This document shows, one piece after another, positions 26,739 to 38,178 of a DNA stretch of 64,000 bases. The notes beneath the pieces were generated by a model. It was not told where the DNA came from and ran no database searches. It was given only the letters and a program-made list of their open reading frames with translations. The position numbers and the translations under genes were made by a program. Each line of letters opens with the position of its first letter. The first letter of the stretch is position 1. Origin of the DNA: Tsuneonella litorea (GTDB taxonomy: Bacteria; Pseudomonadota; Alphaproteobacteria; Sphingomonadales; Sphingomonadaceae); contig NZ_JAOAMV010000002.1 of NCBI RefSeq assembly GCF_025154015.1, positions 310,001-374,000 on the forward strand, in the 5' to 3' direction.

Positions 26739-28904
26739 ATGAACCGCGCCCGACTGATCATCTTCAACGCCGCGCTCGGCCCGCTCGACTACCGCGTTCC
26801 GGAAGGGATGCACGTCGAGCCGGGTTCGGTCGTCGTCGCGCCGCTGGGTCCCCGCCAGATCGTGGGAATCGTCTGGGAGGCTGAACGGCTCCCCGCGAGC
26901 GAGGTTCCGGAAGCCAAGCTGCGCCCGCTCGTCGGCCCCCTACCGGTCCCGCCGCTCAAGTCGGAACTTCGGCGGCTGATCGAATGGACCGCCGATTATT
27001 ACTGCGCGCCGATCGCCGCGGTCGCGCGGATGGTGCTGGCAAGCGGCGGTGCGCTGCGCGGCCCCGCCACGATGACGGAATATCGCCTGAGCGGGGGGAT
27101 GCCCGAACGCATGACCCCCCAGCGCGAGGCCGCGATCGAGGCGCTGGACGGCGAGCAGGCGACGATTCGCGAGCTGGCCGGGATGGCCGGGGTCAGCGAG
27201 GGCGTGCTGCGCGGCCTCGTCAACCAGGGCGTGCTCGAGCCGGTGGAGGTGGACTGCGATCGCCCCTACCCACCCGCCCGCGCCGATTTCGCCGCGCCCA
27301 AGTTGAGCCCCGCCCAGGCAGAGGTCGCCAAGCGGTTCGTCTCCGCGGTCGAGGCCCGCCGCTTCGCGCCGTTCCTGCTCGACGGGGTGACCGGGTCGGG
27401 CAAGACCGAGTGCTATCTCGAAGCGGTCGCCAAGGGCCTCGAAATGGGCCGGCAAACCCTCGTCCTGCTGCCCGAGATCGCGCTGACAGAGGCATTCCTG
27501 CGCCGGTTCGAGGACCGGTTCGGCGTGCCGCCCGTGGTCTGGCACTCGAGCCTCAAGTCGACCGAACGCCGCCGTGCATGGCGTTCGATTGCCGCCGGAC
27601 AGGCGCAAGTCGTCGTGGGCGCGCGTTCGGCCCTGTTCCTGCCCTACGCGAACCTCGGCCTGATCGTGGTCGACGAGGCGCACGAGATCAGCTTCAAGCA
27701 GGACGACGGCGTGCGCTACAACGCGCGCGACGTGGCGGTGATGCGCGCCCGGTTCGAGCAGATCCCCGTGGTGCTCGCCAGCGCCACGCCCGCGCTCGAA
27801 AGCCTGCAGATGGCCGAGAGCGGCGTCTACGAGCGGCTCGTGCTCGAGGACCGCTACGGCGGCGCGCGGCTGCCCGACATCGACACCATCGACCTGACCG
27901 AGGAAAAGCCCGAGCGCGGCCGCTGGCTCGCGCCGCGGCTGGTGGCGCAGATGGAGGCGCGGCTGGCGCGCGGCGAGCAGTCGCTGCTGTTCCTCAACCG
28001 CCGCGGCTACGCCCCGCTCACGCTGTGCCGCAACTGCGGCTTCCGGTTCGAGTGCCCCAACTGCACCGCGTGGCTGGTCGAGCACCGGTTCAGCCAGCGC
28101 CTTGCGTGCCACCACTGCGGCCACGAGACCGCGCCCCCGCCCGCCTGTCCCGAATGCGGCGAACTCGACTGCCTCGTCGCGTGCGGTCCCGGGGTCGAAC
28201 GCATCGCCGACGAAGTGGCCGAGATCCTGCCCGAAGCGCGGGTCGCGGTCGTCACCAGCGACACGGTCAACTCGCCCGAACGCGCGGCCGAGTTCGTCGC
28301 CAGGGCGGAAAGCGGCGCGATCGACGTCATCGTCGGCACCCAGCTGGTGACAAAGGGCTTTCACTTTCCCGAGCTGACGCTGGTGGGGGTCGTCGATGCC
28401 GATCTCGGCCTCGAGGGCGGCGACCTGCGCGCCGCCGAGCGGACCTACCAGCAGGTCGCGCAGGTCGCCGGGCGCGCGGGGCGCGGCGAGAAGCCGGGCG
28501 AGGTGCTGATCCAGACCCGCCACCCCGCCGCACCCGTCATCGCCGCTCTCGCCGCGGGCGACCGGGACGCGTTCTACGCGGCCGAGACCGAGGCCCGACG
28601 CCAAGCCGGCGCGCCTCCGTTCGGGCGCTGGGCCGCGATCATCGTGTCATCGGAAGACGAGGCCGAAGCGCGCGAGGCGGCGCACCATATCGGCGACGCG
28701 CGCCCCGACGTCGCCGACGTCGCCATCCTGGGACCTGCGCCCGCCCCGCTCGCCCTGCTGCGCGGCCGCTATCGCTACCGGTTCCTCCTCAACGCCCGGC
28801 GCAGCGCGCAGGTGCAGGACGTGATCCGCGACTGGCTCGAGGCGCTGAAGTTCCCGCAGGGCGTGCGGGTGTCGGTCGACATCGACCCCTACAGCTTCGT
28901 CTAG
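26739..28904 (+). CDS. priA: Primosomal protein N' (PriA helicase)
   Basis: 721-residue replication-restart helicase that reloads the replisome at stalled forks. Walker A GVTGSGKTE (from about residue 216), DEAH box VVDEAHE, and eight zinc cysteines in CRNCGFRFECPNC, CHHCGHE and CPECGELDC. The C-terminus ends GVRVSVDIDPYSF, the family tail. Divergent from the DUF4197/fsa/cobT run. Starts at ATG 26739 with a palindrome directly upstream. Confidence 0.97.
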   Translation: MNRARLIIFNAALGPLDYRVPEGMHVEPGSVVVAPLGPRQIVGIVWEAERLPASEVPEAKLRPLVGPLPVPPLKSELRRLIEWTADYYCAPIAAVARMVLASGGALRGPATMTEYRLSGGMPERMTPQREAAIEALDGEQATIRELAGMAGVSEGVLRGLVNQGVLEPVEVDCDRPYPPARADFAAPKLSPAQAEVAKRFVSAVEARRFAPFLLDGVTGSGKTECYLEAVAKGLEMGRQTLVLLPEIALTEAFLRRFEDRFGVPPVVWHSSLKSTERRRAWRSIAAGQAQVVVGARSALFLPYANLGLIVVDEAHEISFKQDDGVRYNARDVAVMRARFEQIPVVLASATPALESLQMAESGVYERLVLEDRYGGARLPDIDTIDLTEEKPERGRWLAPRLVAQMEARLARGEQSLLFLNRRGYAPLTLCRNCGFRFECPNCTAWLVEHRFSQRLACHHCGHETAPPPACPECGELDCLVACGPGVERIADEVAEILPEARVAVVTSDTVNSPERAAEFVARAESGAIDVIVGTQLVTKGFHFPELTLVGVVDADLGLEGGDLRAAERTYQQVAQVAGRAGRGEKPGEVLIQTRHPAAPVIAALAAGDRDAFYAAETEARRQAGAPPFGRWAAIIVSSEDEAEAREAAHHIGDARPDVADVAILGPAPAPLALLRGRYRYRFLLNARRSAQVQDVIRDWLEALKFPQGVRVSVDIDPYSFV

Positions 28905-28953
28905 GCGGCATGGCGCGAGGCAACATAACCGTCGTTGGCGGCTGGAGATCGCG

Positions 28954-30510
28954 ATGACCGTCCTCGTGCCGATTCTCGGCGACCAGCTCACCCGCACGAT
29001 CGCCTCGCTCAAGGGAATGACCAAGGACGATACGGTCGTGCTCATGATGGAGGTGCGGGACGAGGCGACCTACGTGAAGCACCACAAGGCGAAGATCGCG
29101 CTGGTCTTCTCCGCCATGCGCCACTTCGCCGCCGAGCTCGAGGAGGCCGGGTGGAGGGTCGACTACGTCCGCCTCGACGATCCGGGCAACGCCGGATCCT
29201 TCACCGGCGAGGTCGTCCGCGCGGTGGAGCGCCATTCGCCCGACCGCGTGCGGGTGGTCGAGCCCGGCGAGTGGCGCGTGCGCGCGGCGATGGACGAGTG
29301 GGCCGACAAGCTGCCCTGCCCGGTCGAGATCCTGCCCGACGATCGCTTCGTCTGCTCGATCGCCGAATTCGCCGACTGGGCAGACGGCCGCGATCACCTG
29401 ACGATGGAGTATTTCTACCGCGCGATGCGCCGCAAGACCGGGCTGCTGATGAACGCAGACGGCAAGCCGGCGGGCGGCGAGTGGAACTACGACAAGGCCA
29501 ACCGCAAGCCCCCGAAGGGCGAGATGGATGCGCCGGACAGGCCCCGCTTCGCGCCCGACGCGATCACGCGCGAAGTCATCGCGCTGGTCGAGGACCGCTT
29601 CGGTGACCATTTCGGATCGCTCGACGGGTTCGACTGGCCGGTCACCCGCGCCGAGGCGGAAAAGGCGGCCGACGCGTTTTTCGCCGAGCGGCTGGGCAAG
29701 TTCGGCGATTACCAGGACGCGATGGTCCACGGGGCGGACCAGCTCTGGCATTCGATGCTGTCGACCAGCATCAACCTCGGCCTGCTCGATCCGCTCGACC
29801 TGTGCCGCCGCGCCGAGGCGGCCTACGAGGCGGGCGACGCGCCGCTCAACTCGGTCGAGGGCTTCGTGCGGCAGTTCATCGGCTGGCGCGAATACGTGCG
29901 CGGGTTCTACTGGCACGAGATGCCGGGCCTGGCCGATGCCAACGCGCTCGACGCGCAGCGCCCGCTGCCAGCGTTCTACTGGACCGGCGAGACCGAGATG
30001 CGGTGCCTTGCCGATTGCATCCGCTCGACCCGCGACAACGCCCATGCGCACCACATCCAGCGGCTGATGGTGCTCGGCAATTTCGCGCTGCTCGCGGGGA
30101 TCGACCCGCGCGCGGTCGCCGACTGGTTCCTGGTGGTCTACGCCGATGCATACGAGTGGGTCGAACTGCCCAACGTCGCGGCGATGGCCCTCTATGCCGA
30201 CGGCGGGCGGCTGGCGACCAAGCCCTATGCCGCGAGCGGGAACTACATCAACAAGATGTCCGACTATTGCGGCGGCTGCGCATATTCGCCCGACACGAAG
30301 ACGGGCGACGGCGCGTGCCCGTTCAACCCGCTGTACTGGCACTTCATGCACCGGAACCGCCCGGCGCTGGAGAAGAACCATCGGATCGGCCGGGTCTATG
30401 CGACATGGGACCGGATGAGCGAAGACCGGCGGCAGGACTATCTCGATAGCGCCGAGGTGGTGCTGGATTCGCTTGAGCCCGCCGCGGCCGGCTGGGCGCG
30501 CGAAGCATGA
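28954..30510 (+). CDS. FeS-type (6-4) photolyase / bacterial cryptochrome (PhrB-like)
   Basis: 518-residue cryptochrome/photolyase of the iron-sulfur branch. N-terminal LVPILGDQLTRT starts the Rossmann antenna domain; the helical FAD domain follows. Four cysteines, C351 (MRCLADC), C439 and C442 (YCGGCAYS) and C455 (GACPFNP), fall almost exactly where the 4Fe-4S ligands lie in Agrobacterium PhrB (350, 438, 441, 454). H366 in AHAHHIQR matches the catalytic histidine of (6-4) repair. It thus likely repairs (6-4) photoproducts with blue light. It starts 49 bases after priA. Confidence 0.93.
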   Translation: MTVLVPILGDQLTRTIASLKGMTKDDTVVLMMEVRDEATYVKHHKAKIALVFSAMRHFAAELEEAGWRVDYVRLDDPGNAGSFTGEVVRAVERHSPDRVRVVEPGEWRVRAAMDEWADKLPCPVEILPDDRFVCSIAEFADWADGRDHLTMEYFYRAMRRKTGLLMNADGKPAGGEWNYDKANRKPPKGEMDAPDRPRFAPDAITREVIALVEDRFGDHFGSLDGFDWPVTRAEAEKAADAFFAERLGKFGDYQDAMVHGADQLWHSMLSTSINLGLLDPLDLCRRAEAAYEAGDAPLNSVEGFVRQFIGWREYVRGFYWHEMPGLADANALDAQRPLPAFYWTGETEMRCLADCIRSTRDNAHAHHIQRLMVLGNFALLAGIDPRAVADWFLVVYADAYEWVELPNVAAMALYADGGRLATKPYAASGNYINKMSDYCGGCAYSPDTKTGDGACPFNPLYWHFMHRNRPALEKNHRIGRVYATWDRMSEDRRQDYLDSAEVVLDSLEPAAAGWAREA

Positions 30511-30661
30511 GCGGGGGCATCATCGGCCAGCCCGGCGGACGCAGAGTGCGCTATTGGTGCGCGGCGAAGGGGCTCGTCGGCAGCGGCGGCGATCGGCGCT
30601 CGCATAGGCTGCGCTTCACGGCTACGCCGGTCCGGGCCGAACCGGTCTAGGGGATATTCTC

Positions 30662-31312
30662 ATGCTCACTGTCCATCACCTGCGCCTGTCGCAATCCGAA
30701 CGCATCCTCTGGCTGTGCGAGGAACTGGGGCTCGACTACGACCTGAAGCTCTACACCCGGCGCGGCGACAACAACCTCGCGCCCGAAGATTACAAGGCGC
30801 TGCATCCCATGGGCATCGCCCCGGTGATCGAGGACGACGGCCCGGACGGAAAGATTGTCCTCGGCGAAAGCGGAGCGATCATCGACTGGATCGTGGCGAA
30901 GCACGCACCGGAGACATCGCTCGTCCCAGGCCCCGACAGCCCGGACTTCGCGGATCACCTGTTTTTCTATCACTGGGCGAATGCGACCTTCATGACCAAC
31001 GGCATGATGGCGCCCGTCGCGACCCGCATGGTCAATGGCGGGCAGATGCCTCCCTTCGTCGCCGACCGCATGGCGAAGAGCTGGGGGATCATCGAGAAGC
31101 GGCTTGGCGAAGCGGACTATTTCGGCGGCGCGCAGCTGACCACGGCCGACATCATGATGGGCTTCCAGCTCACCACCAGCCGCGCGATGAGCGGGATGGG
31201 CATCGACGGAATGCCGAACCTCAAGGCCTATCTCCAGCGGATCGGCGAGCGCCCCGCCTATCGCCGGGCGATGGAAAAGTGCGAGCCGGGGATGGCGCCA
31301 AAGCTCGACTAG
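30662..31312 (+). CDS. Glutathione S-transferase
   Basis: 216 residues with an N-terminal thioredoxin-fold GST domain (LRLSQSERILWLCEELGLDYDL, GIAPVIED and GESGAIIDWI, the glutathione site) and an all-helical C-terminal domain with LTTADIMMGFQL. Cysteine or serine near the N-terminus that would activate GSH is S11 in the LRLSQSER turn. Substrate unknown. Its stop overlaps that of the convergent CPBP gene. Confidence 0.92.
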   Translation: MLTVHHLRLSQSERILWLCEELGLDYDLKLYTRRGDNNLAPEDYKALHPMGIAPVIEDDGPDGKIVLGESGAIIDWIVAKHAPETSLVPGPDSPDFADHLFFYHWANATFMTNGMMAPVATRMVNGGQMPPFVADRMAKSWGIIEKRLGEADYFGGAQLTTADIMMGFQLTTSRAMSGMGIDGMPNLKAYLQRIGERPAYRRAMEKCEPGMAPKLD

Positions 31313-32253
31313 TCGGCTGCCACCGCCTCCTCCGCCTGCGCCAGCCGCCGGCGGACCCACCACGGGCGGACGACCTGGCCTTTTCGTGCCGCGAGAACGA
31401 CGAGCCAAAGCCCGAACGCAGTCGCAAGGACGAGCGCCACGACCGACGCCTCCACCCCGAACGCACCGCCCGAGACAAGCTCGCTGCCGTGGGTGCGTGA
31501 AGCGACCAGCCCGTCGACCGCCATGCCGGAAACCGGCACGTCCCACACGTATCCTTGCGTGACGTTCCACCCGAAGTGCAGGCCGATGGCGAGCCACAGG
31601 TTGCTGGTCAGCATATAGGCGCCGCCAAGCATCAGGCCCGCCTCCAGCGCGATCGCCAGCGAGCTGAACACGGTGGCGTTCGCGTTTCCGTAGTGGGCGA
31701 GCCCGAAGATGGCAGAGCTGAGCGCGAGGGCGAACCAGCTGCCGCCGAATTCCTCGAGGAAACGGAACACGATTCCCCGCGCGACGATCTCCTCGACGAA
31801 CGCGGCCTGCAATCCGGCGCCCAGGAGGATCGTCGCCAGGCTGGAGCTGCCTCCCCATCCGGCGATCGTGTAGCCGCCCAGAAGCGCGACGACCCCTACG
31901 ATGAGCGACATCAGGAGCGCGGCTGCGAGGCTGCCGCGCAGGAAGTCGGCCGCGCGGATGTCGAACGGAAGGTCATCCCGCGTCTGCGTGCCGATCCGCG
32001 TGACCACGAGCTTGTACGCGAGCACAGCGAGAAGTGTCGCGGCGATCAGAACGACCGACATGACCAGCGACGTCGGCGCGTCGCCGAGCGGCAGGTTGCG
32101 AACGAGGATCGCCAGCGCGACGAGCGGCGCATTGACCGCGACAAGCCCGGCGAGCAGCGCGACGAGGGGGAAATCCAGAATCCGCCGATGGAACGGCTGG
32201 GCTGGTCCCTTTCCGGCCCCGGGCGTGGGGGCGACCGGGTGCGAACCGGTCAC
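31309..32253 (-). CDS. CPBP-family intramembrane metalloprotease
   Basis: 314 residues from GTG 32253, which overlaps the ada stop as GTGA; an upstream ATG would lie within ada. About seven hydrophobic segments. The CPBP/Abi motifs are present: EEIVARG (E154, E155, R159), GLAHYG (H187) and LHFGWN (H226, N230), which form the intramembrane glutamate/histidine active site. Bacterial members process membrane proteins or give bacteriocin immunity; role here unknown. Translationally coupled to ada. Confidence 0.88.
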   Translation of the reverse strand: MTGSHPVAPTPGAGKGPAQPFHRRILDFPLVALLAGLVAVNAPLVALAILVRNLPLGDAPTSLVMSVVLIAATLLAVLAYKLVVTRIGTQTRDDLPFDIRAADFLRGSLAAALLMSLIVGVVALLGGYTIAGWGGSSSLATILLGAGLQAAFVEEIVARGIVFRFLEEFGGSWFALALSSAIFGLAHYGNANATVFSSLAIALEAGLMLGGAYMLTSNLWLAIGLHFGWNVTQGYVWDVPVSGMAVDGLVASRTHGSELVSGGAFGVEASVVALVLATAFGLWLVVLAARKGQVVRPWWVRRRLAQAEEAVAAD

Positions 32254-33311
32254 TCGACGCCTTCGCGCTTCAGCAACTCGCGCTTGATCGCAAGACCATA
32301 GGCGTAACCGCCCAGGTCCCCCCCGGTGCGGATCACCCGGTGACAGGGGATCAGCACGGCGACGTTGTTGCGCGCGTTTGCACTGCCCGCCGCGCGCACC
32401 GCCTTCGGGTTGCCGGCGGCGGCGGCGATCTCGGCATAGGTCCGCGTCTCGCCCGGCGGGATCGCGCGCAGGGCCTTCCAGCAGGCTTCCTGAAAGGCGG
32501 TCCCCTTCACGTCGAGAGGGATGTGGCTGAAACCGGCCGGCGCGTCGCCGGGCGCCTCGACCGTGGCGACCACCTCGGCGAGCAGCTGCTCGAACGCCTC
32601 GCCGCCCTCGACCAGCTCGGCGTGGGGAAATCGCCGGGCGAGTTCGTTCGGCCCCTCGTTGAACGAAAGCCGGCATACGCCCCTGTCGGTGGCGGCGACC
32701 AGCATCGAGCCCAGCGTCGTGTCGACAACCGCCCAGTGGATGGTCGCTCCCCGCCCTCCCGCACGCCAAGCCGAAGGGGCCATGCCCATCTTTCCCTCCA
32801 TCGCCTCGTAGAACCGGCTGGGGCTTTCATAGCCCGCATCGTAGATCGCGTCGGTCACCCGCCTGCCCTCGCTCAACGAAGCGCGCGCGCGCTCCTCGCG
32901 CAGGGCGCGGGCATAGGCGGCCGGGGAAAGACCGGTGGCGCGGGTGAACAGGCGCTGGAAATGACTCGGCGAATATCCGGTCAGGGCGGCCAGTTCGTCG
33001 AGCCGGGGGAGACCCTCGCTGGCCTTGATCTCGTCGATCGCGGCCCGCACGGCCGCCTCGTCGCGCGAAACTTGGTCGGGCGCACACCGCTTGCAGGCGC
33101 GCAGCCCTGCCGCTTCGGCCTGTGCGGGGGTCGCGTAAAACCGCACGTTCTCGCGCTTCGGCGCGCGGGCGGGACAACTGGGGCGGCAATAGATTCCGGT
33201 GGAATGCACGCCGGTGACGAACCGCCCGTCGAAACGGCGGTCCTTTGCCAGCGCGATACGCCAGCGGTCCTCGTCGGTCAGTTCGGCGTCGGTTTGGGGG
33301 GAATCGGTCAT
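32250..33311 (-). CDS. ada: Bifunctional Ada: methyl-DNA repair and regulator
   Basis: 353 residues from ATG 33311. N-terminal Ada domain with four zinc cysteines (C42 in YCRPSC, C46, C73 and C76 in RACKRC), one of which accepts methyl from phosphotriesters; an AraC-type HTH (LDELAALTGYSPSHFQRLF); and a C-terminal O6-alkylguanine transferase with PCHRVIRTGG, acceptor C323. This is the full E. coli Ada architecture. It activates its own promoter when methylated. The CPBP gene downstream is coupled. Confidence 0.95.
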   Translation of the reverse strand: MTDSPQTDAELTDEDRWRIALAKDRRFDGRFVTGVHSTGIYCRPSCPARAPKRENVRFYATPAQAEAAGLRACKRCAPDQVSRDEAAVRAAIDEIKASEGLPRLDELAALTGYSPSHFQRLFTRATGLSPAAYARALREERARASLSEGRRVTDAIYDAGYESPSRFYEAMEGKMGMAPSAWRAGGRGATIHWAVVDTTLGSMLVAATDRGVCRLSFNEGPNELARRFPHAELVEGGEAFEQLLAEVVATVEAPGDAPAGFSHIPLDVKGTAFQEACWKALRAIPPGETRTYAEIAAAAGNPKAVRAAGSANARNNVAVLIPCHRVIRTGGDLGGYAYGLAIKRELLKREGVE

Positions 33312-33329
33312 CTCGTCGTCCTCGGTCGT

Positions 33330-33347
33330 GCCACAGGCGGCTGTGGC
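33330..33347. promoter_or_regulatory. Inverted repeat upstream of ada
   Basis: gccacag-gcgg-ctgtggc, a perfect 7-bp inverted repeat with a 4-base centre, 19 bases before the ada start and 80 before the divergent protease gene. It may be an operator or a leader hairpin of ada. It does not look like the E. coli Ada box (AAAGCGCA). Confidence 0.35.
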
Positions 33348-33426
33348 TGAACAGGTAGCGCGCCCCGGCGAGCCGTGCGTCCCGCGGCTTGCGGTCAATC
33401 CCGCGTGCGGGCACAAGCCGCCGCCG

Positions 33427-34974
33427 ATGGTTCGCCTGCTTATCCTGCTTTTCGCGCTGTTCGCGCTGGCCTTGCCCGCCCCCGCCCGTCCCGAGGCGTC
33501 CGACATCGCCGCCGCGGCGCGCGGGGTCGTGCGGGTCGTGATCGTGGGGACCGACGGCCAGCGGGTGTTTCCCGTCAGCCACGGGACCGGCTTCGCGGTC
33601 ACGCCGACCAGGATCGTGACCAACGCTCACGTCGTGCGCGAGGTTCTGCAGGACGACACCCTTCGCATCGCCATCGTCCCGCCCGACGGCGACGGTGCCG
33701 ATTACGGCAAGGTCGCGTCCGTATCGAGCGTCAAGGACCTCGCCCTGATCGAGGTCACCGGCGCGCTGCGACTGCCGCCGCTTACGCTGACCGGGATCGC
33801 CGCGGGCGACGGAGACGAGGTCGCCGCGGTCGGTTATCCGATGAATGTCGACCGCGCGCAGGGCCTTGGCCTTGCCGACCTGTTCCGGCCCCAGCCGCCG
33901 GTGAAGAGCCGGGGCTTCGTTTCGGGCATCCGGCCCAGCCGCGACTTCGACACCGTGCTCCACACGGCGCCGATCGCGCGCGGCAATTCCGGCGGGCCGC
34001 TCCTCGACGGGTGCGGACGGGTGCTCGGCGTCAACAGCTTCGGGACGACATCGGACGACAGCTCGGACGCGGAGTTCTCCTTCGCCGTGTCCGAGCGCGA
34101 ACTGCTGCCCTTCCTCAAGTCCGCCGGGATCGACCCGGCGGTCAACACGATGCCCTGCCGCTCGATGGCGCAGCTCGACGCCGCCGAGCGCGAACGCCTT
34201 CAGGTGGAACAGGCTGCTGCGCGCGCCCGGATGGCGCGGCGCGCGGAAAGCGACCGCGTGCGGCGCGACCGCGCGCAGCTCGAGGCGCAACTGTCGGTGA
34301 TGGACGGGCGCGAGAACGCAATGGCGCTCGCTGGTCTGCTGACTCTGCTCGCGGCGGCAGCAGGATTTGCAGCGTGGAACCTGCGCGATGCCGGGGACGG
34401 GGGCAAGAAGATGCGCATGGCCAGTGCGCTTGCAGGTGCCGCCATGATCGGGGCGCTGGCGATCTGGTTCACCCGGCCCGGCCTCGACGCGATCGACCGC
34501 CGCGTCGCCGACGCGATGGCGCAGGACCCGGGCGATGGTGACGCCGCCCAGCCGGACACCGATCCGGTAGCGGCCGAACTGACCTGCTCGATAGAGCCCG
34601 AGCGCAGCCGGATCGTGAGCGAGCCGCCCGAGGACCTCGACTTCGCATGGAATCCCGGCGGCTGCGTGAACGGGCGCACGCAGTATGGCTTCGCCGATGG
34701 CAAGTGGACCCGGCTGTTCGTCCCGAACGACGAGGACACGATCGCGGTCAACAGCTTCGACCCCGAGACGAAGGTATTCCGCATCGACCGTTATCCGCTG
34801 CCGCAATCAGCAATGGCGCGCGCCCGCGCGGCGCGGGGCGCGTACCAGGCCCCCGCGTGCGGCGCGCCCAACGCCGCCGGCCAGCTCGGCGAAAAACAAT
34901 CCGGCGTGGTCGCGCTGCTGCCGCGACAGGCCAACGAACGCCTTGTCTATGCCTGCCGCGCAAAGGGAAGCTGA
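33427..34974 (+). CDS. Membrane-anchored trypsin-like serine protease
   Basis: 515 residues from ATG 33427. Signal peptide (MVRLLILLFALFALALPAPA), then a trypsin-like domain with H68 in TNAHVV, D104 in KDLALIE and S188 in GNSGGPLL, the HtrA/DegP-type triad, but no PDZ domain. An alanine/arginine-rich coiled coil (about 245-290) leads to two transmembrane segments (about 298-316 and 331-349) and a C-terminal domain with several cysteines. This arrangement is not the usual DegP form. Divergent from ada. Confidence 0.85.
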   Translation: MVRLLILLFALFALALPAPARPEASDIAAAARGVVRVVIVGTDGQRVFPVSHGTGFAVTPTRIVTNAHVVREVLQDDTLRIAIVPPDGDGADYGKVASVSSVKDLALIEVTGALRLPPLTLTGIAAGDGDEVAAVGYPMNVDRAQGLGLADLFRPQPPVKSRGFVSGIRPSRDFDTVLHTAPIARGNSGGPLLDGCGRVLGVNSFGTTSDDSSDAEFSFAVSERELLPFLKSAGIDPAVNTMPCRSMAQLDAAERERLQVEQAAARARMARRAESDRVRRDRAQLEAQLSVMDGRENAMALAGLLTLLAAAAGFAAWNLRDAGDGGKKMRMASALAGAAMIGALAIWFTRPGLDAIDRRVADAMAQDPGDGDAAQPDTDPVAAELTCSIEPERSRIVSEPPEDLDFAWNPGGCVNGRTQYGFADGKWTRLFVPNDEDTIAVNSFDPETKVFRIDRYPLPQSAMARARAARGAYQAPACGAPNAAGQLGEKQSGVVALLPRQANERLVYACRAKGS

Positions 34975-35146
34975 CCGCGCCCGGGCCGTCCTGGCGAGCG
35001 AACCCGCGCATCGCCGTCCGACTCCGGTTGCATCCCTGCAAACCCGGTGATAGGGGCGCGCCAGCCTTGCCCGGGGAGCCTATCGGCTGTCCACTTCGCG
35101 GCGAAGCCCAAAATCGAATTTCCCGGATCCAAGAGGACCATCGCGC

Positions 35147-35701
35147 GTGGATATTTCCGCCGGTATTCAGGCTAGCCTCGCAGGGCGTTACGCCTCTGCA
35201 TTGTTCGAACTCGCCAGCGAGGCGGGAACGGTGACGGCGGTCGAATCGGACCTCGACACCCTCGCTGCAGCGCTGGCCGAATCGGCCGACCTGCGGGCGT
35301 TGACGACAAACCCGGAAATCGGCCGCAAGGCGCAAGGGTCCGCGATCGAGGCGGTGGCCGGTACGCTGGGCCTCTCCGACCTGACGAAGAAGTTCCTCGG
35401 CACCCTCGCCGAAAATGGCCGGCTGTCGCACCTCGGCGACATGGTCCGCGCGTTCAACACGATCGCGGCCGCCCAGCGCGGCGAAGTGACCGCCGAGGTC
35501 ACCAGCGCCCACGCGCTCACCGACGCGCAGATCGATCAGCTCAAGACGAAGCTGACCCAGCGCGAAGGCCGCACCGTAAAGCTTTCCACCAAGGTGGACC
35601 CGGACCTGCTCGGCGGGCTCGTGGTCACCGTGGGGTCCAAGCGGATCGACGGTTCGATCCGCACCCGTCTCAACTCCCTTGCCCAGGCCATGAAGGCCTA
35701 A
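35147..35701 (+). CDS. atpH: F1F0 ATP synthase subunit delta
   Basis: 184 residues from GTG 35147, ten bases after aagagga. N-terminal [14 protein letters not shown] and C-terminal [25 protein letters not shown] are the OSCP/delta signatures. Forms the peripheral stalk with the b subunits. First gene of the five-gene F1 operon, with about 170 bases of non-coding DNA upstream that must contain the operon promoter; I see no clear -35/-10 pair there. Confidence 0.96.
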   Translation: MDISAGIQASLAGRYASALFELASEAGTVTAVESDLDTLAAALAESADLRALTTNPEIGRKAQGSAIEAVAGTLGLSDLTKKFLGTLAENGRLSHLGDMVRAFNTIAAAQRGEVTAEVTSAHALTDAQIDQLKTKLTQREGRTVKLSTKVDPDLLGGLVVTVGSKRIDGSIRTRLNSLAQAMKA

Positions 35702-35721
35702 GGGCGCAAGCCCGTCCCTGA

Positions 35722-37266
<1,545 letters not shown>

Positions 37267-37294
37267 GCCCGAGAAGATTAGCTAGGGAGCCGAA

Positions 37295-38164
37295 ATGGCC
37301 TCGCTGAAGGAACTCAAGGGTCGGATCAACTCGGTCAAGTCGACCCAGAAGATCACCAAGGCCAAGCAGATGGTCGCGGCCGCCAAGCTGCGCAAGGCGC
37401 AGGCGGCGGCCGAGGCCGCGCGCCCCTATGCCGAGCGGCTGGGCAAGGTCATGGCCTCGCTCGCCAGCAAGGTATCGGGCGAAGGCGCGCCCAAGCTGTT
37501 TGCCGGCACCGGCAAGGACCAGCGCCACCTGCTCGTCGTCGCCAACAGCGACAAGGGGCTGGCGGGCGCGTTCAACTCGAACATCGTGCGCGCCGCGCTC
37601 GCCAAGGCGGCCGAGCTCAAGGCCGAGGGTAAGGAGGTCGACTTCTACCTCGTCGGCCGCAAGGGCCGCGCCCCGATCCGCCGGGCGCATCCGCAGAACA
37701 TCGCCCGGATGTTCGACACGACCGACGTGCGCGAGCCCGGGTACGAGGAAGCCGAGCGGATCGTCGCCGAGCTGATGGAAATGTACGACGCCGGCAAGTT
37801 CGACGTCGCGCACCTGTTCTACAGCAAGTTCAAGTCGGCGCTGACGCAGGAACCCACGCGGCTTCAGATCATCCCGGTCCCCGCGCCCGAAACCGCCACG
37901 GCGAGCCAGGCCGCGGTCGAATACGAACCCGACGAGGAGGAAATCCTCGCCGAGCTTCTGCCGCGCTACCTCAAGACCCAGGTCTTCGGTGCGCTGCTCG
38001 AGAACCAGGCGTCCGAACAGGGCGCCTCGATGACCGCGATGGACAACGCCACGCGCAACGCTGGCGAGCTGATCAACAAGCTGACGATCCAGTACAACCG
38101 CAGCCGCCAGGCCGCGATCACCACCGAACTCATCGAAATCATCGCGGGCGCAGAAGCGCTCTGA
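37295..38164 (+). CDS. atpG: F1F0 ATP synthase subunit gamma
   Basis: 289 residues, the rotor shaft. N-terminal [20 protein letters not shown] and C-terminal [21 protein letters not shown] are the conserved coiled-coil ends that turn inside the alpha3beta3 ring. It is followed 14 bases later not by atpD but by a lipoprotein gene. Confidence 0.97.
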   Translation: MASLKELKGRINSVKSTQKITKAKQMVAAAKLRKAQAAAEAARPYAERLGKVMASLASKVSGEGAPKLFAGTGKDQRHLLVVANSDKGLAGAFNSNIVRAALAKAAELKAEGKEVDFYLVGRKGRAPIRRAHPQNIARMFDTTDVREPGYEEAERIVAELMEMYDAGKFDVAHLFYSKFKSALTQEPTRLQIIPVPAPETATASQAAVEYEPDEEEILAELLPRYLKTQVFGALLENQASEQGASMTAMDNATRNAGELINKLTIQYNRSRQAAITTELIEIIAGAEAL

Positions 38165-38178
38165 TCAGGGTCCCCGAC

